55,897 nucleotides of DNA from CAZTQN01 sp964615765 (GTDB lineage Bacteria; Planctomycetota; Phycisphaerae; Phycisphaerales; UBA1924), in assembly GCA_964615765.1 (NCBI GenBank), contig CAZTQN010000027.1, positions 1 through 55,897 on the forward strand. Reading direction: 5' to 3'. The notes beneath the pieces are model-generated. The model worked only from the letters and a program-made list of their open reading frames with translations, made no database searches and had not been told where the DNA came from. The position numbers and the translations under genes are program-made. This document shows positions 7,540 through 16,117 of the stretch, one piece after another (the first letter of the stretch is position 1; each line of letters begins with the position of its first letter).

Positions 7540-7553
7540 TATACTGCCGGCCC
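7540..7553 (+). promoter_or_regulatory. TATACT box before nuoI ATG 7554
   Basis: TATACT at 7540-7545 is an excellent -10 hexamer and ends eight bases before ATG 7554. A weak -35 candidate TGTGCA lies at 7517-7522 with 17-bp spacing. Initiation at the normal distance would fall at or next to the start codon. Confidence 0.6.
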
Positions 7554-8099
7554 ATGGCCATCCGTCCCGAAGACATTCAGGTCGTCCCGCCCCCCACCAT
7601 GTCCGCGATGCAGGCCCTGTACCTGCCGGAGATCATCCGCGGGTTCGGGACCACGCTGCGCCACTTCGTCACCAGCTTCGGCGCCGGGCGCACCAACCGC
7701 ACCATCCAGTACCCCGAGCAGCGCCGCGAAGACCTCCCGGTCGAGCAGGGCGGGATGGAGTACAGCAACTTCCGCGGCGTGCACCGCCTCAATCGCGACG
7801 AGAACGGGCGCGTCAAGTGCGTCGCCTGCATGATGTGCCCCACGCTCTGCCCCGCCAACTGCATCCATATTGAGGCCGCCGAGAGCCCCTGGGACGACCG
7901 CGAGAAGTACCCCAAGAAGTTCGAGATCGACGAGCTCCGCTGCATCTTCTGCGGCATGTGCGAAGAGGCCTGCCCGGTCGACGCCATCGAACTGACCACC
8001 GAGTACGACGTGGTCGGGATGTCGCGCCAGGAAATGATCTTCGACAAGGAAAAGCTCCTGAGCGTATACGACGTCACGATCAATAAGAAGCCCATGTGA
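7554..8099 (+). CDS. nuoI: NADH-quinone oxidoreductase subunit I
   Basis: The protein has 181 residues. It carries two ferredoxin-type 4Fe-4S motifs: CVACMMCPTLCP (about residues 89-100) and CIFCGMCEEACP (about 132-143). The N-terminal part has LPEIIRGFGTTLRHFV and the family segment RTNRTIQYPEQ. It carries electrons in the peripheral arm of complex I. The gene is isolated here; no other nuo genes are in the window. The frame is open far upstream, but the TATACT box at 7540 and the family length argue for ATG 7554. Confidence 0.95.
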   Translation: MAIRPEDIQVVPPPTMSAMQALYLPEIIRGFGTTLRHFVTSFGAGRTNRTIQYPEQRREDLPVEQGGMEYSNFRGVHRLNRDENGRVKCVACMMCPTLCPANCIHIEAAESPWDDREKYPKKFEIDELRCIFCGMCEEACPVDAIELTTEYDVVGMSRQEMIFDKEKLLSVYDVTINKKPM

Positions 8100-8108
8100 C
8101 CGAGCCCG

Positions 8109-8126
8109 GGCGCCGCAGGCGGCGCC
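8109..8126 (+). terminator. GC hairpin after nuoI
   Basis: GGCGCCG (8109-8115) and CGGCGCC (8120-8126) form a 7-bp stem with loop CAGG. It begins nine bases after the nuoI stop. There is no T-tract, so intrinsic termination is uncertain. Confidence 0.4.
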
Positions 8127-8300
8127 GGCCACCCGATAACTCGGCCACACCGGCTGAATCTTGAGGGTTTTACCGCACCCCTGGTGAGAGTGGGCGTTCT
8201 CGGACGTGAGGATGCCCGCCGAAACCGGGGTCGGGGCTTCCGACGTTGATTGCATAGCGCAAGGAACGTGAAAAGAATGCGCGTTCTCGGTCAAATGGGC

Positions 8301-8328
8301 TTGCAGAAGGCCCGATTACGCGTAGACT
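8301..8328 (+). promoter_or_regulatory. Sigma70-like promoter of the 8417 gene
   Basis: TTGCAG at 8301-8306 and TAGACT at 8323-8328 are separated by 16 bp. A leader of about 80 bases would precede ATG 8417, with AAGGGA near the start. Confidence 0.6.
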
Positions 8329-8416
8329 GTGCCCGTCGTGCCTCGAAGCCGGTGGGGAGACCGGCCGGGGATGACTCTGTGAGGAGAGAGACGAAACCTG
8401 TGAAGGGAATCGTCTC

Positions 8417-9211
8417 ATGTCTCATGGACGTACGTTTGTTGGTGCCCTCGTCGCTGCTCTCGGTCTGAGCGCGTCGGCCCATGCGACTTTCTTCAGCTTT
8501 GCCTCTGACGCGAACGACCAGCTGCCGACCTTTGTCGGCACGCCGGGGTCGGGCTCGTCGTTCGTGATCTCGGACGCCGGGGCGGCCAACCGCTTCCAGC
8601 TCCTGATCGACGACAACAACGGCCCGCTGCCCTCGTTCGGGCGCACCGTGCGGCTGGAGTTCAACATCTCCGTCACGCACGCCACCAGCGTCCCGATCTT
8701 CGGGAGCACGTTCCAGCACATCTACACGATCGCCAACGGGCCCGGCAGCGCGTTCGCGTTCCGGTTCGTTGACCCGACCGACAACGCCGTGCTGCTGAGC
8801 GCGACGTTCGAAGGCTCGACGACGGGCGTGTTCAGCGTGCCGGGGACGGCCAACTCCTGGTCGACCACGGGCGCCGTGCTCGGCTCCGACGCGTTCGCGA
8901 TGGTGCGCTACGACGCCAGCGCCGAACTCGTCGTCCGCATGACCGCCGCCGGGTTCAACCCCGAGGCGTACGGCGTGCGCAACGGCGCGTCGATCGGGCC
9001 GGACGACTTCGGCTTCGACCTCACCGTCATCACGCAGCGCAGCAGCCCCCTGGGCGTGGCGCTCGACCCGCAGACGCGGGTGCCCACGACGGGCTGGCAG
9101 TCCGAAGGCTCGTACAGCGGTTCGGCGGTCAACGGGTTCATCCCGTCGCCGAGCGCCGGCAGCCTGCTGGTCCTGTCGGGCCTGATCGCTCTGGGCCGCC
9201 GCCGCAAGTAA
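8417..9211 (+). CDS. Secreted protein with PEP-CTERM-like tail, tandem paralogue 1
   Basis: The protein has 264 residues. A signal peptide spans about 1-23 (GALVAALGLSASAHA). The mature part starts TFFSFASDAND and is probably a beta-rich extracellular domain containing FQLLIDDNNGPLPSFG, SFQHIYT-type and WQSEGSYSGSAV segments. The tail PSPSAGSLLVLSGLIALGRR is a short proline motif, a hydrophobic helix and an Arg cluster, as in PEP-CTERM sorting signals. It aligns throughout with the next gene at 9467-10243. The function of the domain is unknown. A strong intrinsic terminator follows at 9241. Confidence 0.85.
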   Translation: MSHGRTFVGALVAALGLSASAHATFFSFASDANDQLPTFVGTPGSGSSFVISDAGAANRFQLLIDDNNGPLPSFGRTVRLEFNISVTHATSVPIFGSTFQHIYTIANGPGSAFAFRFVDPTDNAVLLSATFEGSTTGVFSVPGTANSWSTTGAVLGSDAFAMVRYDASAELVVRMTAAGFNPEAYGVRNGASIGPDDFGFDLTVITQRSSPLGVALDPQTRVPTTGWQSEGSYSGSAVNGFIPSPSAGSLLVLSGLIALGRRRK

Positions 9212-9240
9212 ACCGCGGCGGGAACATCTGAACAGCATCG

Positions 9241-9277
9241 AAGCACGCCGGCGTCATGCCGACGTGCTTTCTTTTTT
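9241..9277 (+). terminator. Intrinsic terminator after the 8417 gene
   Basis: AAGCACGCCGGC and GCCGACGTGCTT form a 12-bp stem with one C-A mismatch and the loop GTCAT, followed by TTCTTTTTT. It is the clearest rho-independent terminator in the window. Confidence 0.92.
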
Positions 9278-9350
9278 GCCGCGCCGCGACGTTCTTATGT
9301 TCGGGCTTGAGCGCGATGCGCAAAGAACGCATGAATCGCGCGAAGATTTG

Positions 9351-9379
9351 TTGCTTGCATGGAACCGGTGATGTATGCT
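9351..9379 (+). promoter_or_regulatory. Sigma70-like promoter of the 9467 gene
   Basis: TTGCTT (9351-9356) and TATGCT (9374-9379) have an exact 17-bp spacer. The transcript would carry a leader of about 80 bases, like that of the paralogue at 8417. Confidence 0.75.
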
Positions 9380-9466
9380 GACTCGCCCCCTTCATTCCGG
9401 GGCCGCGCCGTGGGGCGCTGGGAGCGAGACGAGAGCCACACCCCGTGTGTTTTGAGGGTTGTCGCC

Positions 9467-10243
9467 ATGCGTTCGCTCGTGCTTGTGGGTATTGTCAGCG
9501 TCACCGGGCTGGCCGCTTCTGCTGAAGCGAGCCTGTTCAGCTTCGCGTCGGATTCCAATCCGACGGGGTTCACGTTCCGCGGGACGGCCGCCGCGGGCGG
9601 TGTGTTCTCTATTACCAATGACATCACCAACTTGTTCCAGTTGGTGATTGATGATAACCCGGGCGGGTTGCTGAGTTCGTTCGCGCTGAACACGCGCTTT
9701 GAAGCGAACTTCTCCGCCGCGTGGATCGCCTCGGTGCCGCTGGCCGGCCCGACGGTGCGTCATATCTACGGCGTCTCGGCCGGGTCCGGGGGCGACTTCG
9801 TGTTCCGCTTCCGCGACGCGGTGACGAATGATGTCCTGCTGACCGCGTCGCTCGACAGCGGCTCGCAGGGCACGTTCGGGGTCGTCGGCACCAGCACCAC
9901 CTGGGGCACCTCCGGCGAGATCCGCGCCGACGACCTCACCGCTTCCGTGCGCTACACCGCGACGCAGGCCCTCGTGGACCGGATCGTCGGCCTGGGCCTG
10001 AACCCCGCCGCGTACGGCATCTTCGTCGGCAGCTCTGTCTCTGTCGATGACTTCGGGTTCACGCTCACGGTGCTGAACGCAAACAGCGGCGGGCTGGTCC
10101 AGCTCGGGCAGGACCGCCTGCCCACCAGCGCGTGGAGCAGCGAAGGTTCGTACTCCGGCTCGGCGACGAGCGGGGTTCCTTCCCCGGGCGCGGCGGCGCT
10201 GCTCGGGCTCGGCGGGCTGGTGCTGGCGCGCCGGCGCCGGTAA
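9467..10243 (+). CDS. Secreted protein with PEP-CTERM-like tail, tandem paralogue 2
   Basis: The protein has 258 residues from ATG 9467. A signal peptide covers about 1-20 (LVLVGIVSVTGLAASAEA), then SLFSFASDSN begins a domain homologous to the product of 8417-9211. Shared segments include FQLVIDDNPGG, the VRHIYGV segment, YTATQALVDRIVGLGLNPAAYGI and SSEGSYSGSA. The tail PSPGAAALLGLGGLVLARRR is the sorting-type end. An in-frame start at 9359 is rejected because the promoter at 9351-9379 lies over it. The two genes look like a duplication that kept separate promoters. Confidence 0.85.
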   Translation: MRSLVLVGIVSVTGLAASAEASLFSFASDSNPTGFTFRGTAAAGGVFSITNDITNLFQLVIDDNPGGLLSSFALNTRFEANFSAAWIASVPLAGPTVRHIYGVSAGSGGDFVFRFRDAVTNDVLLTASLDSGSQGTFGVVGTSTTWGTSGEIRADDLTASVRYTATQALVDRIVGLGLNPAAYGIFVGSSVSVDDFGFTLTVLNANSGGLVQLGQDRLPTSAWSSEGSYSGSATSGVPSPGAAALLGLGGLVLARRRR

Positions 10244-10514
10244 TCGCAGCGGATCAGACTCTCGCAGGCGCTCCACGATCGAGCGTGCGGACAATTCAGG
10301 GTTCCCTCGGGCCTGGGTGTGAAGGCTCGAAGGGCCGGGAAGCACGTGCCGGTCAGCACGCGATTCTGTACCTGCGACTCGCCTCGGCGGGGCAGGGTCG
10401 GCTTCCCGTCCTTCGCGCCTTCATGCCCAGTCCCGGGTCTTCCCCCGTCGCCTCGCCTGCTTCTTCGCTTTGCGACGAAGTCGCCGACTCCGGTGTCCGA
10501 TACCGCGGACAACC

Positions 10515-12194
10515 ATGTCCGCTTGCCACAACACTTGCCTTCGACGCGTCCTGCGCCACCGGTCCGGAACCGTGCTGGTGGCGCTGTTAGTCGCGCTGGT
10601 GCTGGTGGGCGGCGTCGCCGGCCTGATGGCAGTCTCCAGCACGAACGACCAGCATAAGACCGTCTCGCGGACATCGGGCGCCCTCGCGCTCGAAGCGGCC
10701 CAGGCCGGCGTCGAAATGGCCGTCAAAGAGATGATGGACTCGGTCGATCGCGACGGCGACGGGGGCGTCGGAACCATTTCCAACGACAACAACGCGACGA
10801 GCGACCCGTTGATCGGCGGGGCCCGCTCTTGGGCCACCAAGTCGACCGCGGGCGGTACGACGCTGATCGTCGGGCATGGCGCGGCGGGCGATAGCCGGCA
10901 CGATTTCCAGGTCACGCTTGACACGCCCGCATCCCCGACAGGCAGTGGGGCAACGGTCTTACTCGTGGTGACCGATGCGGCAAACCTGGACCCGCAGGAG
11001 TCCGCCAAGCGGACGCTGTTCCAAGGGTGGGGATATCTGGTCACAACGATCTCGGACACCGCGACGCAGGCGGAGTTCGACGCCGCGGCCCGCACCGCCA
11101 GTGTGGCGTACATCTCGGAGACGGTGCTGTCGGGGAACGTCGGCACGAAGCTGACGGCGGCGACGATCGGCGTGGTGATCGAGGAGTCGGCGCTGTCTGA
11201 CGAGTTCGGGATCGCCGCGAGCATGACGACGCTGACCTCGGCGAGCGTCACCATCACCAACACGACGCACTACATCACGAGCGCGTTCGCCGCGGGCGAT
11301 CGGACGCTGTTCACCGCCGGGCAACCGGTGCGGTATCTCACCGGCGCGCTGGGCGGATACACACAACTGGCGACGGCGGGCGGGTTCCCGGCGATGGCGG
11401 TGATGGAGCGCGGCGCCACGCTGACGCCCAGCGGCAGTGCGGCCGGGCGACGGGTGTATCTGCCGTTCGGCAACACCGGCTTGAACATCAACCAGTTGAC
11501 GACCGACGGGCAAACGCTGCTGAAGCGGTCCATCGAGTGGTGCCTTCGCCCAACGGCGCACTACACGCTCGACGAAGGCTCGGGCTCGACGGTGACCGAC
11601 GCGAACGGCGGGCTCAACGGCACGCGGTTCGGCGCGGCGTGGACGGGCGGGCGCGCCGGCGGCGCCTTGCAGTTTGACGGTCTGAACGACTACGTGCAGG
11701 TGCCGAGCAGCGCCCGCTTCCAGGTCACTCGGGCGTTCTCTGCCGCCGGTTGGATCAAGGCGTCGATCTGGCCGACGGACACTAACTGGGCCAGTGTCAT
11801 CCTGCGCAAGGGCGACGCGAACCCGTGCAACTGGCAGGTGTGCGTCGTGGCGGGCAAGGCGGCCATGGTGTTCGACGACTACGACACCTACGGGCTGTTC
11901 GGCGCCACCACACTCTCGCTGAACCAGTGGCACCACGTCGCGGGCACGTGGGACGGCGTGACGGCGCGGGTATATGTGAACGGGGTTATCGACGGCTCGT
12001 GGGCTCGGGCGGCCCCGATCGGGATCGACACGCGCCCGGTCTTCCTGGGCGGGCGCTCGGGCGCGACGGACATCACCAGCGGACCGGTCGACGATGTGCG
12101 GTTTTATGAGCGGGCCCTTACCGCTGGGGAAGTTGCCTCCCTCGCCGCGGGTGGAAAGCCGCGTGTTACGGCTTGGGCTGAAGTCGCCCCGTGA
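10515..12194 (+). CDS. PilX-like pseudopilin fused to a LamG-type domain
   Basis: The protein has 559 residues from ATG 10515. Residues about 15-40 are a basic patch then a hydrophobic helix (TVLVALLVALVLVGGVAGLM) followed by a coiled Ala-rich segment with EAAQAGVEMAVKEMMD, as in PilX-type minor pilins. Next comes an aspartate-rich DRDGDGGVG motif and ISNDNNA. Residues about 105-335 are an unassigned middle domain. Residues about 340-545 resemble a LamG jelly roll: HYTLDEGSGSTV, GGALQFDGLNDYVQVP, QWHHVAGTWDG and VDDVRFYERAL. A role as a pilus-associated adhesin or tip component is inferred. The downstream gene is a paralogue at the N-terminus only. Confidence 0.75.
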   Translation: MSACHNTCLRRVLRHRSGTVLVALLVALVLVGGVAGLMAVSSTNDQHKTVSRTSGALALEAAQAGVEMAVKEMMDSVDRDGDGGVGTISNDNNATSDPLIGGARSWATKSTAGGTTLIVGHGAAGDSRHDFQVTLDTPASPTGSGATVLLVVTDAANLDPQESAKRTLFQGWGYLVTTISDTATQAEFDAAARTASVAYISETVLSGNVGTKLTAATIGVVIEESALSDEFGIAASMTTLTSASVTITNTTHYITSAFAAGDRTLFTAGQPVRYLTGALGGYTQLATAGGFPAMAVMERGATLTPSGSAAGRRVYLPFGNTGLNINQLTTDGQTLLKRSIEWCLRPTAHYTLDEGSGSTVTDANGGLNGTRFGAAWTGGRAGGALQFDGLNDYVQVPSSARFQVTRAFSAAGWIKASIWPTDTNWASVILRKGDANPCNWQVCVVAGKAAMVFDDYDTYGLFGATTLSLNQWHHVAGTWDGVTARVYVNGVIDGSWARAAPIGIDTRPVFLGGRSGATDITSGPVDDVRFYERALTAGEVASLAAGGKPRVTAWAEVAP

Positions 12195-12225
12195 AGCCAC
12201 GGTGAGGTTGAGGTAAGCAGCGGAT

Positions 12226-13913
12226 GTGCCGATACCCGCACGGGTGAGTCTGGCCTTTGGCACAACTCAGGCAACGAGCCGGCGGGCCGCGGTCGTGGTG
12301 GCTTTGCTGGTCGCGCTGGTGCTGGCGGGCGGCGTGGCCTTGCTGATGGTGGCCGGCTCGTCGCAAGCGCAGAACGGGCAGCGGCTGGGGGTACAGAACA
12401 AGCGGGCCCGCGCGGCGGCCGACGCGGCCGTGGCGATGGCCGTCCGAGAACTCGCCAGCAACACCGACCATGACGGCGACGGCGGGGTCGGATCGATCTC
12501 GAACGACGGGAACGCCGGCAACGACCCGACCATCAACCAGGGCACGCGCCTGTGGGCCACTCGATCCGAAGCGGGCGGCGTGGTGACGATCACGGGCTTT
12601 GGCGCTAACGCCGATTCGACCGCGGCGGTGCAGGTTCAGGGGACCGCGGGGGCGGCGGGTCGAGTTCGACGCCGGTCCTGTGGTTCACGCGCGAGAGCAG
12701 CGCCGCCGTCCGCCGCAGCGAGTTCAACACCGCCACATCAACCTGGGGTTCGGCGTCGGTGAGCGCGAGCATGTCGCTGGCGCCGACGTGGGCCGCGGCG
12801 GCAACGATGGGCACGTCGACCGCGGTGCTGGTGTCCGACTCCGATCTGGATCTCCGCTTCGGGCTGATGAACTCGGGGGGAACCGGGAGTTTCACGAGCA
12901 TCTGCTCCGACCTGGGCAGTTCGAACACGCGCCCGTTCGATGTTGCGGTCGAACCGACGTCGGGCGAAGGGCTGGTGATCTATTTCGATGACCCCAGCGG
13001 GAATATGCGGTTCCGGACGATCGTCAACGGCACGATTTCGGGGGCGTCGAACATGGGGATGTCAACCGACGATGTGTACTGGGCCCAGTTGATTCCGATG
13101 AGCGCGAGCGGCAACGAGATCATGGCTCTGATGATCGATGGGGACAAGGACCTTTTTGCCGCACGGTGGACGGGCAGCGCCTGGACGGATCGGACAACGC
13201 TGCACACGAATCTCGACGATGAGAAGTCCGAAGGGGCGGACGGGGCGCTGGAGATGACCTCCGGGCGGTTGATGGTGGCGTTCGGCGATGGCGGGGACAA
13301 CCGGGTTGGATTCCGGATCTACACGCCGGGCTCGGGATGGTCTTCGACGCAGTACTCCAACGGGTATGACAGCAAGGTTCGGTGGATGCGACTGGCGTCC
13401 GCGCCGGCGAGCAACACGATCTACCTCGCGGCCCAGAACTCAGTGAACCGCGTCCGGGCCGCACGCTGGAACGGGAGCAGTTGGTCGTCCTCCGCGCAGA
13501 TCACGGACAACACAGGGAGCGGCAACAACCGGCGCTTCGACATCGCCGTCTCGCCCGACGGGTCGGACATCATGCTGATGTACGCCAAGGCGTCGTCCCA
13601 GATTTTCTACCGCCTGTGGAACGGCAGCGCGTGGACGAGCGAAGCGACGGCGTTCACGCTCGCCTCGGGCACCAACGAGGGCGTGTTGATGCGCCCGGGC
13701 CCGAGCGGCGGGATGCTGGTCGGAGCCGTTGGCGACCACAACGGGGGCGTGACCGCCTGGTCATGGAGCGGCAGCGCGTTCAACGCGACCAATCGCGTTG
13801 GAACGACCAACACCTCGTTCCGCGACTACGAGTGGTACGCGATCTCGGGCACCGGGGCGGCGACGGCGGGCGGGACGTTCAGCGTCACGGGGTGGACGGC
13901 CGTCACGCCGTGA
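12226..13913 (+). CDS. PilX-like pseudopilin with repeat-rich C-terminal module, frameshifted
   Basis: The first frame (GTG 12226) encodes a helix VVALLVALVLAGGVALLMVA, an Ala-rich segment and DHDGDGGVGSISNDGNA, matching the preceding gene. At about 12642-12662, within a GCGGGGGCGGCGGG tract, the coding frame moves by -1. From there the frame reads GGGGSSSTPVLWFTRESSAA and stays protein-like to 13913. The C-terminal part has several RxWxGSxW-like repeats (ARWTGSAW, ARWNGSSW, RLWNGSAW), suggesting a beta-propeller or similar fold. One lost G in the tract would restore a single gene of about 560 residues. Sequencing error, recent pseudogenisation or slippage are all possible. Confidence 0.75.
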
Positions 13914-13916
13914 ACT

Positions 13917-13934
13917 GTGAACGCGCGCGTTCAC
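13917..13934. terminator. Palindrome between convergent genes
   Basis: GTGAACGCGCGCGTTCAC is a perfect 18-bp palindrome. It lies between the stop at 13913 and the pyrF stop at 13936 and could act as a hairpin for both transcripts. There is no T-tract. Confidence 0.5.
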
Positions 13935-13935
13935 C

Positions 13936-14814
13936 TCAACGCGACAGTTCGGTCAAGGCCGTCGCAAACTCGGCGGCGGCGGCGCGGACGTCGTCCGTCC
14001 AGTCGGTCGAGTGTGCCTCCGGGAAGATGACCGAGCGGCTGGCGGTGACGAGCACGCCGAGCTCGGCGGGCGAAGACGCATTCGGACGCAGCATCGGGCG
14101 GACGTCATCGACCCCGCCGCCTTGTGCGCCGAAGCCCGGGACGAGAAAGACCTGGTGCGGCATGCGGGCGCGGAGGGCGGCCCCGTCGCGGGCCTTGGTC
14201 GCGCCGACGACGGCGCCGACATCGCTCACGCCGCGTGCGCCGATGCGGCCGGCACCGAGGTTCGCGACCATGTCGCCCATGCACTCGGCGATGGTGCGGC
14301 CGTCTTCGAGTCGCAGCGACTGCACCGCGTCGGACCCGGGGTTGCTGGTGCGCACGAGGACGAACAGCCCGCGCCCCTGCGCGGCGAGGTAGGGCGTGAG
14401 CGTGTCGGGCCCAAGGTAGGGGCTGACGGTGAGCGCGTCGGCGTCGTAGGGCGGCGTGAATGCGGCGGCGGCGTAGTGCTCGGCGGAGATGCCGATGTCG
14501 CCGCGCTTGGCGTCCAGGATCACGACCATGTCGCGCGAGCGGGCGTGCGCGATGGCGCGCCGGAGCGCGGCCACGCCGCCCTCGCCGAACCGCTCGTAGC
14601 AGGCCGACTGGAACTTCACGACGCGCGCGTGCGGGCGGACGGCGTCGACCACGCCGACGGAAAACGCCAGCAGCGATTCGGGGATCGAGGCGTCGCCCGC
14701 CGGGCGGATCGCCTCGGGCAGGCGGTCGAGCACCGGGTCGATGCCGACGCAGGCGGGCGAACCGGCGGCGTCCAGGGCGGCGGCGAGTCGGTCGGCGAAG
14801 GAAAGTACTCCCAT
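13936..14814 (-). CDS. pyrF: Orotidine 5'-phosphate decarboxylase, type 2
   Basis: The protein has 292 residues from ATG 14814 and catalyses the last step of UMP synthesis. It has the catalytic LDAKRGDIG motif, an early CVGIDPVLDRLP, VVKFQSACYERFG, SPYLGPDTLTPY, LVRTSNPGSDAVQ and FLVPGFGAQGGG near the phosphate-binding end. The order and length fit the longer PyrF group 2. The gene is divergent from the secreted protein at 14951, with a 136-bp spacer. TACCCT sits five bases before the ATG, a possible leaderless start. Confidence 0.95.
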   Translation of the reverse strand: MGVLSFADRLAAALDAAGSPACVGIDPVLDRLPEAIRPAGDASIPESLLAFSVGVVDAVRPHARVVKFQSACYERFGEGGVAALRRAIAHARSRDMVVILDAKRGDIGISAEHYAAAAFTPPYDADALTVSPYLGPDTLTPYLAAQGRGLFVLVRTSNPGSDAVQSLRLEDGRTIAECMGDMVANLGAGRIGARGVSDVGAVVGATKARDGAALRARMPHQVFLVPGFGAQGGGVDDVRPMLRPNASSPAELGVLVTASRSVIFPEAHSTDWTDDVRAAAAEFATALTELSR

Positions 14815-14825
14815 GTTCGAGGGTA
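14815..14825 (-). promoter_or_regulatory. TANNNT box before pyrF ATG 14814
   Basis: On the minus strand TACCCT (14825-14820) is followed by CGAAC and the ATG. No Shine-Dalgarno is visible. Confidence 0.5.
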
Positions 14826-14938
14826 GTGCGGCCCGTGAACCGGACACGGGCTGGTGAGATGGGCCGTGTGTTTCGGCAGTTGTTGCGCACCCGCGCGGGG
14901 CGTGTGCGGGAATGCTCGACGCCGCGGCGAGTGTCTGT

Positions 14939-14950
14939 TAGATTGACATC
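14939..14950 (+). promoter_or_regulatory. TANNNT box before GTG 14951
   Basis: TAGATT (14939-14944) is followed by GACATC and GTG 14951. A -35-like TCGACG lies at 14916-14921 with 17-bp spacing. The divergent pyrF has its own TANNNT box. Confidence 0.55.
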
Positions 14951-15724
14951 GTGGGCACCATGAACCGAAGCGGGCTCGCACATGCTCGTCGTCCAGCGCG
15001 TGTGCGGATGGGGCTGGCTGGATTGGCCTGGGTGATCATGCTGCACGCGGGCGGCGCGGCGGACGCGGGCGTGGTGTACGCCGTGACCGAGCGGAGCGCG
15101 CGGGCCGGCGCGGGCAGCCAGCCGGATATCCCGCTCGTTGAGCGCACTTCAACGAGCGCGGGGCGGTGGACGGAGACGAACTTCCAGTCGCCCTCGTTCG
15201 GCGAGCCGGCCGGCGGCGGGTCGTATGTCGGCGGGGCCGGGCGCGGTTTGCAGGACACGCTGCTGAGCGAGACGGAACTGTCGGGGCGCGTCGAGAGCGC
15301 GGCGTGGGACGGGAACCAGGGCTTCGGCGGGCAGGCTGAGAGCGTGCTGACGGCGGTGTTTACGGTTTCGACGCCCACGCCCTTCCGCGCCAGCGGGACG
15401 TGGAGCTCTTCCGACCCGTTCAGCACGCCGGCGCAGACGGAGGTCGCGCTCGCGTCCATCGCGCTCAGCGGGCCGAGCGGGTTCGGGTGGACGCACGGCG
15501 TCGGCCAAGGGACGTACGCCGGCAGCTTCGACGAGGGCGGCACGCTCGCGCCCGGCGTGTACACGCTGAGCGTCAGCACATGGGCCCGCGTGCGGCATGT
15601 CGGGACCAACCTCGGCGTGCGCACGGGGCGGGTCGACTTCGTGATGCTGGTCCCGGGGCCGGGGGCCGGGGTGGTGCTGGGCGGGGTTGTGATCGCCAGC
15701 GCGATCGGACGGCGACGGCGATAG
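14951..15724 (+). CDS. Secreted protein with PEP-CTERM-like tail
   Basis: The protein has 257 residues from GTG 14951, or 254 from ATG 14960. A signal peptide covers about 1-40, ending AGGAADA. The mature domain is rich in Ser, Gly and Thr with beta-strand character (VLTAVFTVSTPTPFRASGTW, LAPGVYTLSVSTWARV). The end VPGPGAGVVLGGVV followed by a short helix and Arg cluster is a sorting-type tail. The domain is not recognised. The TAGATT box six bases before the GTG favours the longer start. Confidence 0.75.
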   Translation: MGTMNRSGLAHARRPARVRMGLAGLAWVIMLHAGGAADAGVVYAVTERSARAGAGSQPDIPLVERTSTSAGRWTETNFQSPSFGEPAGGGSYVGGAGRGLQDTLLSETELSGRVESAAWDGNQGFGGQAESVLTAVFTVSTPTPFRASGTWSSSDPFSTPAQTEVALASIALSGPSGFGWTHGVGQGTYAGSFDEGGTLAPGVYTLSVSTWARVRHVGTNLGVRTGRVDFVMLVPGPGAGVVLGGVVIASAIGRRRR

Positions 15725-15733
15725 CGTTGCGCC

Positions 15734-16117
15734 GTGGAGCGAGCGCCGGTCAATATCGATCTGAAGAAGGACCGCGGGCTGACGGTCGAGTGGGCCGACG
15801 GGACGACGTCGTACTACTCGATCGCGTACCTGCGCAAGATGTCGCCCTCGGCGGACGTGCGGCAACTGCGCGAAGAGCAGGCGAAGAACCCGCTGACCGT
15901 GCTGCCGGCGAGCGCGGCTCGGGCGGGCGGATCGCTGACGGCCCTCGGCGCCGACCTGGTCGGCAACTACGCCATCCGCATCCGCTTCAGCGACGGGCAC
16001 GACACGGGGATCTACTCGTGGACGTACCTGCGCCAGATCGACCCGGCCCAGGGCGGCGGGGCCGGGTCGGGTGGGGCTGGTCCCGGAGCGGTGAGTCCCG
16101 GCGGGGCTGGTCCGTGA
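15734..16117 (+). CDS. DUF971 family protein
   Basis: The protein has 127 residues from GTG 15734. The core reads LTVEWADGTTSYYSIAYLR and later GNYAIRIRFSDGHDTGIYSW, the DUF971 (gamma-butyrobetaine hydroxylase N-terminal-like) landmarks. Related proteins have been linked to iron-sulfur cofactor handling, but the role is not settled. A Gly/Pro-rich tail follows residue 105. The stop TGA (16115-16117) overlaps the recG start GTG (16114-16116), so the two are probably translationally coupled. Confidence 0.85.
   Translation: MERAPVNIDLKKDRGLTVEWADGTTSYYSIAYLRKMSPSADVRQLREEQAKNPLTVLPASAARAGGSLTALGADLVGNYAIRIRFSDGHDTGIYSWTYLRQIDPAQGGGAGSGGAGPGAVSPGGAGP

Larger units (their letters stand above)
8100..8416. 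other. Intergenic region between nuoI and the first PEP-CTERM-like gene
   Basis: The 317-bp stretch has no gene. It contains a GC-rich hairpin just after nuoI, a GCAAGGAACG motif at 8259 that recurs as GCAAAGAACG at 9320, and a promoter at 8301-8328. Confidence 0.6.
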
